Below are positions 61,046-64,000 of a stretch of 64,000 nt of DNA, piece by piece. Source of the stretch: DASUPK01 sp963744105 (GTDB taxonomy: Bacteria > Actinomycetota > Thermoleophilia > Solirubrobacterales > 70-9). The notes beneath the pieces were generated by a model. It saw nothing but the letters and a program-made list of their open reading frames with translations. It did no database searches and was not told the origin of the DNA. The position numbers were made by a program, and so were the translations under genes. The stretch spans positions 620,001 to 684,000 of the forward strand of contig CAVUSJ010000004.1 of NCBI GenBank assembly GCA_963744105.1, in the 5' to 3' direction. Position 1 is the stretch's first letter. The number at the start of each line of letters is the position of its first letter.

Positions 61046-62359
61046 ATGGCCGAGGGTCAGGGAAAGACCATCGTCTTCTTCCCCGAGGGGGCGTTCGGGC
61101 CGACCAACAACTGCATCGGCATCGGCGAGGTGCTGAAGCGGCGCGGCCACCGCGTGGTCTTCGTGGTGGAGGAGTCGTTCGCCGGAACCCTCGAGGAGAA
61201 GGGCTTCGAGGAGAGGCTGATGCGGCTCGCGCCGCCGCCCGAGGTGCCGGAGGAGCCGGGTCAGTTCTGGAAGGACTTCATCCGCGAGACCGCGCCCGTC
61301 TTCCGGAAGTCGACCTTCGACCAGCTCAGCGAGTTCATGGCGCCGACCTGGGAGGCGCTGATCGACGGCGCCAGGTACGTCGACGAGCGGCTGGTCGAGA
61401 TCTTCGACGAGCTACAGCCGGACGCGATCGTCGAGGACAACGTCTGCGCCTTCCCCGCGATCCCGGCGAGCGGCCGGCCCTGGGTCCGGATCGTGTCCTG
61501 CAACCCCCTCGAGGTGAAGGACCCGGAGCTGCCTCCGCCGTACACGGGCCTGCCGCTGGCCGACCGCGTCGAGTGGGACTCGTACCGGGAGGAGTACCTG
61601 CGGGCGATCGAGGAGATGCAGGCGAGCTTCAGCGAGTTCTGCGTCGAGCGCGGCGCCCCGCCGCTCACGCAGGGCGAGATGATCCACGCCTCGGATTGGC
61701 TCAACCTCTATCTCTATCCGGAGGAAGTCGACTACCCGCGCTCGGTCCCGCTCGGGCCCACCTGGCACAACCTGGGATCGAGCGTCCGCACCACCGACGC
61801 CGACTGGTCGCCGCCGTCGGAGCTCGCCGGGGGCGACGGCGCGCTGGTCTACGTCAGCCTCGGGTCCCTCGGCTCCGGTGACGTGCCCCTGATGAAGCGG
61901 CTGGTCGAAGTGCTCGCAGAGACCCCGCATCGCTATGTGGTCTCGAAGGGCCCCCAGCACGCGGAGTACGAGCTCGCGGAGAACATGGTGGGGGAGGAGT
62001 TCCTGCCTCAGGTCTCGGTGCTGCCGCACGTCGATCTCGTGATCACCCACGGTGGCAACAACACGACCACCGAGAGCCTTCACTTCGGCAAGCCGATGAT
62101 CATCCTGCCGATCTTCTGGGACCAGCACGACAACGCGCAGCGGATCGACGAGACCGGCTTCGGGATTCGACTGCCCACCTACTCGTTCGGGGACGGCGAC
62201 CTGCCCGCGGCGATCGACCGGCTGCTGGCCGACCGCGATCTCGGCGGCCGCCTCGAGGACATCTCGAAGAGGCTGCAGGCGTCTCCCGGGAACGAGCGGG
62301 CGGCGGACCTGATCGAGCGGGTCGCCGTCTCCGGCGAACCGGTCACCCTGGACGGCTAG
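61046..62359 (+). CDS. UGT-like (GT1) glycosyltransferase
   Basis: 437 residues, GT-B fold. The N-terminal acceptor domain starts IVFFPEGAFGPTNNCIGIGE. The C-terminal donor domain has ALVYVSLGSLGSGDVPLMKR and the diagnostic VSVLPHVDLVITHGGNNTTT plus IFWDQHDNAQRIDETGFG, similar to macrolide/MGT-type enzymes. It probably glycosylates a small hydrophobic molecule with an NDP-sugar; acceptor unknown. ATG 61046. The stop shares CTAG with the convergent gspE/pilB-like gene. Confidence 0.92.
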   Translation: MAEGQGKTIVFFPEGAFGPTNNCIGIGEVLKRRGHRVVFVVEESFAGTLEEKGFEERLMRLAPPPEVPEEPGQFWKDFIRETAPVFRKSTFDQLSEFMAPTWEALIDGARYVDERLVEIFDELQPDAIVEDNVCAFPAIPASGRPWVRIVSCNPLEVKDPELPPPYTGLPLADRVEWDSYREEYLRAIEEMQASFSEFCVERGAPPLTQGEMIHASDWLNLYLYPEEVDYPRSVPLGPTWHNLGSSVRTTDADWSPPSELAGGDGALVYVSLGSLGSGDVPLMKRLVEVLAETPHRYVVSKGPQHAEYELAENMVGEEFLPQVSVLPHVDLVITHGGNNTTTESLHFGKPMIILPIFWDQHDNAQRIDETGFGIRLPTYSFGDGDLPAAIDRLLADRDLGGRLEDISKRLQASPGNERAADLIERVAVSGEPVTLDG

Positions 62360-64000
62360 GCGTCGCCGACGACGCGCATGACCTCGGCGACCGAGGTGAT
62401 GCCCTGGCGAACCTTCTCGAGGCCGTCGTCGCGCATCCGGTGCATCCCGGCGGCCACGGCTGCGGCCTCGATGTCGCCGCTCGAGGCCTTGGCGACGATC
62501 AGCCCGCGGATCTCCTCGGTCAGCGTCATGACCTCGTAGAGGCCGACCCGGCCGCGGTAGCCGGTCCCGAGGCAGCTCACGCAGCCCTGCGGCTCGAAGA
62601 CGGTCGGCGCGGTCCCGTTCTCGACCACGCCCAACGCGCTCAACTCCGCGCTCGACGGGTTGGCGGGCTGCTTGCAGGAGTCGCAGAGCCGCCGCGCGAG
62701 GCGCTGGCCGACGATGCAACGGATCCCCGAAGCGATCAGGAAGGGCTCGACGCCCATGTCGATCAGGCGCACAGCGGTGATCGCGGCGCTGTTGGTGTGC
62801 AGGGTGGAGAGGACGAGGTGACCGGTGAGAGCCGCCTCCATCGCGACCTGGGCGGTCTCGCGGTCGCGGATCTCCCCGACCATCAGCGCATCCGGGTCCG
62901 AGCGCACCATCGAGCGCAGGCCCGAGGCGAAGGTGACGCCGGCACTGGGGTTGACGTGGATCTGCTTGATGCCTTCGACCTCGTACTCGACCGGGTCCTC
63001 GATGCTGATCAGGGTGCGGTCCGGCGTGTTGAGCTCGCGGAGCAGCGCGTAAAGCGTGGTGGTCTTGCCGGTGCCGGTCGGGCCGGTGGCGAGAATCGCG
63101 CCCTGGATCTGGCCGACGGCGTCGAGCACCAGCCGCTGGTCCTCGGGGCGCATGCCGAGCGAGTCGAGGTCGAGGACGACGCGATCCTTGTCGAGGATCC
63201 GCATCACGACCGACTCCCCTCGGATCACGGGCAGGGTGGCCACGCGGATGTCGATGTGGCGGTCGTCGACGTTGAGCGCGATACGACCGTCCTGTGGGAC
63301 CCGGCGCTCGGCGATGTCGAGCTCGGCCATGATCTTGATCCGCGAGACCAGACCGGGCACCAGGTTGTTGGGGACCGTGGTCGAATCGACCATGACGCCG
63401 TCCACGCGGTAGCGGACCTGCATCGCCTCGGTGCGCGGGTCGAAGTGGATGTCGGAGGCGGCGCGGCCGACCGCGTCGGCGATGATCGAATGAACCAGCT
63501 TGACCACCGGCGCCTGTGAAGCCGAGGCGCGGAGCTCGACCACCTCGCCGCCGTCGGCGGTCTCCTCCTGGATCTCCTTCACCGAGCCGCTCAGGCCGGT
63601 GAGACGCGAAATCAGCGCAGTGATCGCGTCCGGTGTCGCGACCGCGCGCGCGACCTCGTAGCCGGTCGCCATCGCGATGTTGTCCGGCCCGAGGACGTTG
63701 GAGGGATCGGAGGTGGCTACCAGCAGCCCGCCTCCATCGAGAAAGGCGATCGGGATCGAGCCATAGCGACGTGCCTCGGTGGCGTCGACCAGGTTGGCGG
63801 CGCCCTGATCCACCTCGAAGACGTTGAGGTCCACGTACGCGAGCGAGTTGCGCTCGGCCAGGATTCTGGCCAGCTGGTCCGCGTCGATGATCCCGCTCTC
63901 CACCATGAGGGCGCCCACGGGCCGGTTCGTCTCCTGCACCTGGGCCATGACCCGCTCAACGAGCTCGCGGTCGGCGAATCCGAGGTCGACGGCGACTTCG
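62356..64000 (-). CDS. GspE/PilB-type secretion or pilus assembly ATPase (5' end beyond window)
   Basis: Traffic ATPase for type IV pili or type II secretion. The frame is open past ATG 63948 to the window edge and reads FADRELVERVMAQVQETNRP, part of the MshEN domain, so the true start lies outside. Then come AASDIHFDPRTEAMQVRYRV, Walker A ATGPTGTGKTTTLYALL, the Asp box LISIEDPVEYEVEG, Walker B DPDALMVGEIRDRET, the His box LSTLHTNSAA and a C-terminal four-cysteine zinc site (CDSC and CVSC). Complete in all catalytic parts. Confidence 0.95.
   Translation of the reverse strand, partial: EVAVDLGFADRELVERVMAQVQETNRPVGALMVESGIIDADQLARILAERNSLAYVDLNVFEVDQGAANLVDATEARRYGSIPIAFLDGGGLLVATSDPSNVLGPDNIAMATGYEVARAVATPDAITALISRLTGLSGSVKEIQEETADGGEVVELRASASQAPVVKLVHSIIADAVGRAASDIHFDPRTEAMQVRYRVDGVMVDSTTVPNNLVPGLVSRIKIMAELDIAERRVPQDGRIALNVDDRHIDIRVATLPVIRGESVVMRILDKDRVVLDLDSLGMRPEDQRLVLDAVGQIQGAILATGPTGTGKTTTLYALLRELNTPDRTLISIEDPVEYEVEGIKQIHVNPSAGVTFASGLRSMVRSDPDALMVGEIRDRETAQVAMEAALTGHLVLSTLHTNSAAITAVRLIDMGVEPFLIASGIRCIVGQRLARRLCDSCKQPANPSSAELSALGVVENGTAPTVFEPQGCVSCLGTGYRGRVGLYEVMTLTEEIRGLIVAKASSGDIEAAAVAAGMHRMRDDGLEKVRQGITSVAEVMRVVGDA

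Noticed and set aside
1..64000. CRISPR arrays, prophage or integrase genes
   Set aside because: No regularly spaced direct repeats and no phage structural, integrase or Cas proteins were seen on either strand.

Overview
The window is very GC-rich, gene-dense DNA of actinobacterial character. The gene set (zinc-ribbon/kinase/AAA/TPR/cyclase giant protein, GH15 enzyme, type II NADH dehydrogenase, cytochrome bd, GspE/PilB ATPase, SigJ-like ECF factor paired with a YCII protein, many secreted proteins of unknown function) and the codon usage fit the Thermoleophilia/Solirubrobacterales. This placement is inferred from gene content only. I see no complete insertion sequence, prophage, CRISPR array or rRNA. 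Three tRNA genes are present: Ser-GGA, Ser-CGA and Val-CAC.

Layout. 1-7425 is a tightly overlapping operon: zwf (5' cut by the window), a GH15 glycosidase, ndh, a frameshifted aldose 1-epimerase, cydA and a frameshifted cydB. It joins sugar oxidation to a short respiratory chain. 7453-13408 holds a zinc metallopeptidase, an FAD oxidoreductase, a PLP decarboxylase/sphingosine-phosphate-lyase-like enzyme coupled to an FGGY kinase, and a GNAT. 13506-18418 holds a 1438-residue signalling protein whose kinase domain has a WNK-like lysine arrangement, followed by a methyltransferase. 18446-28608 holds envelope proteins (NlpC/P60-like, a large membrane protein, PQQ propeller, subtilase), a universal stress protein, tadA and a phosphotriesterase-family hydrolase. 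28743-32037 is a nitric-oxide block: quinol NO reductase, a membrane protein with a transposase-like cysteine ribbon, and a hemerythrin.

32071-35328 holds two tRNA-Ser genes, a HAD phosphatase, YtoQ, two small genes, and a junction where fragments of a MalT/LuxR-type regulator and an alpha/beta hydrolase are fused. 35332-46843 holds secreted proteins, an L,D-transpeptidase, DUF779, a tandem universal stress protein, PfkB kinase, DUF47-Pit phosphate transport, a frameshifted SDR, alcohol dehydrogenase, GST-like protein, YqgE and ZIP. 46895-52411 holds a TreT-like glycosyltransferase, an ECF sigma/anti-sigma pair, carbonic anhydrase, a divergent YVTN/Kelch pair of membrane-anchored propellers, and a broken FKBP. 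52480-64000 holds a TetR/secreted protein/sulfatase operon, an MMPL exporter, pdxH, a SigJ-like sigma with YCII, a UGT-like glycosyltransferase and GspE/PilB (5' cut by the window).

Three window-wide patterns stand out. First, almost every convergent gene pair abuts or overlaps at its stop codons (CTAG, TTAG, CTAA, TGATCA, TAGCTA). Second, several genes have no ATG/GTG/TTG at the position their conserved N-terminus demands, but do have CTG (or ATA), often placed as NTGA overlaps or behind a good Shine-Dalgarno. Third, at least six otherwise intact coding frames are broken by single inserted bases, which looks more like consensus error than gene decay.
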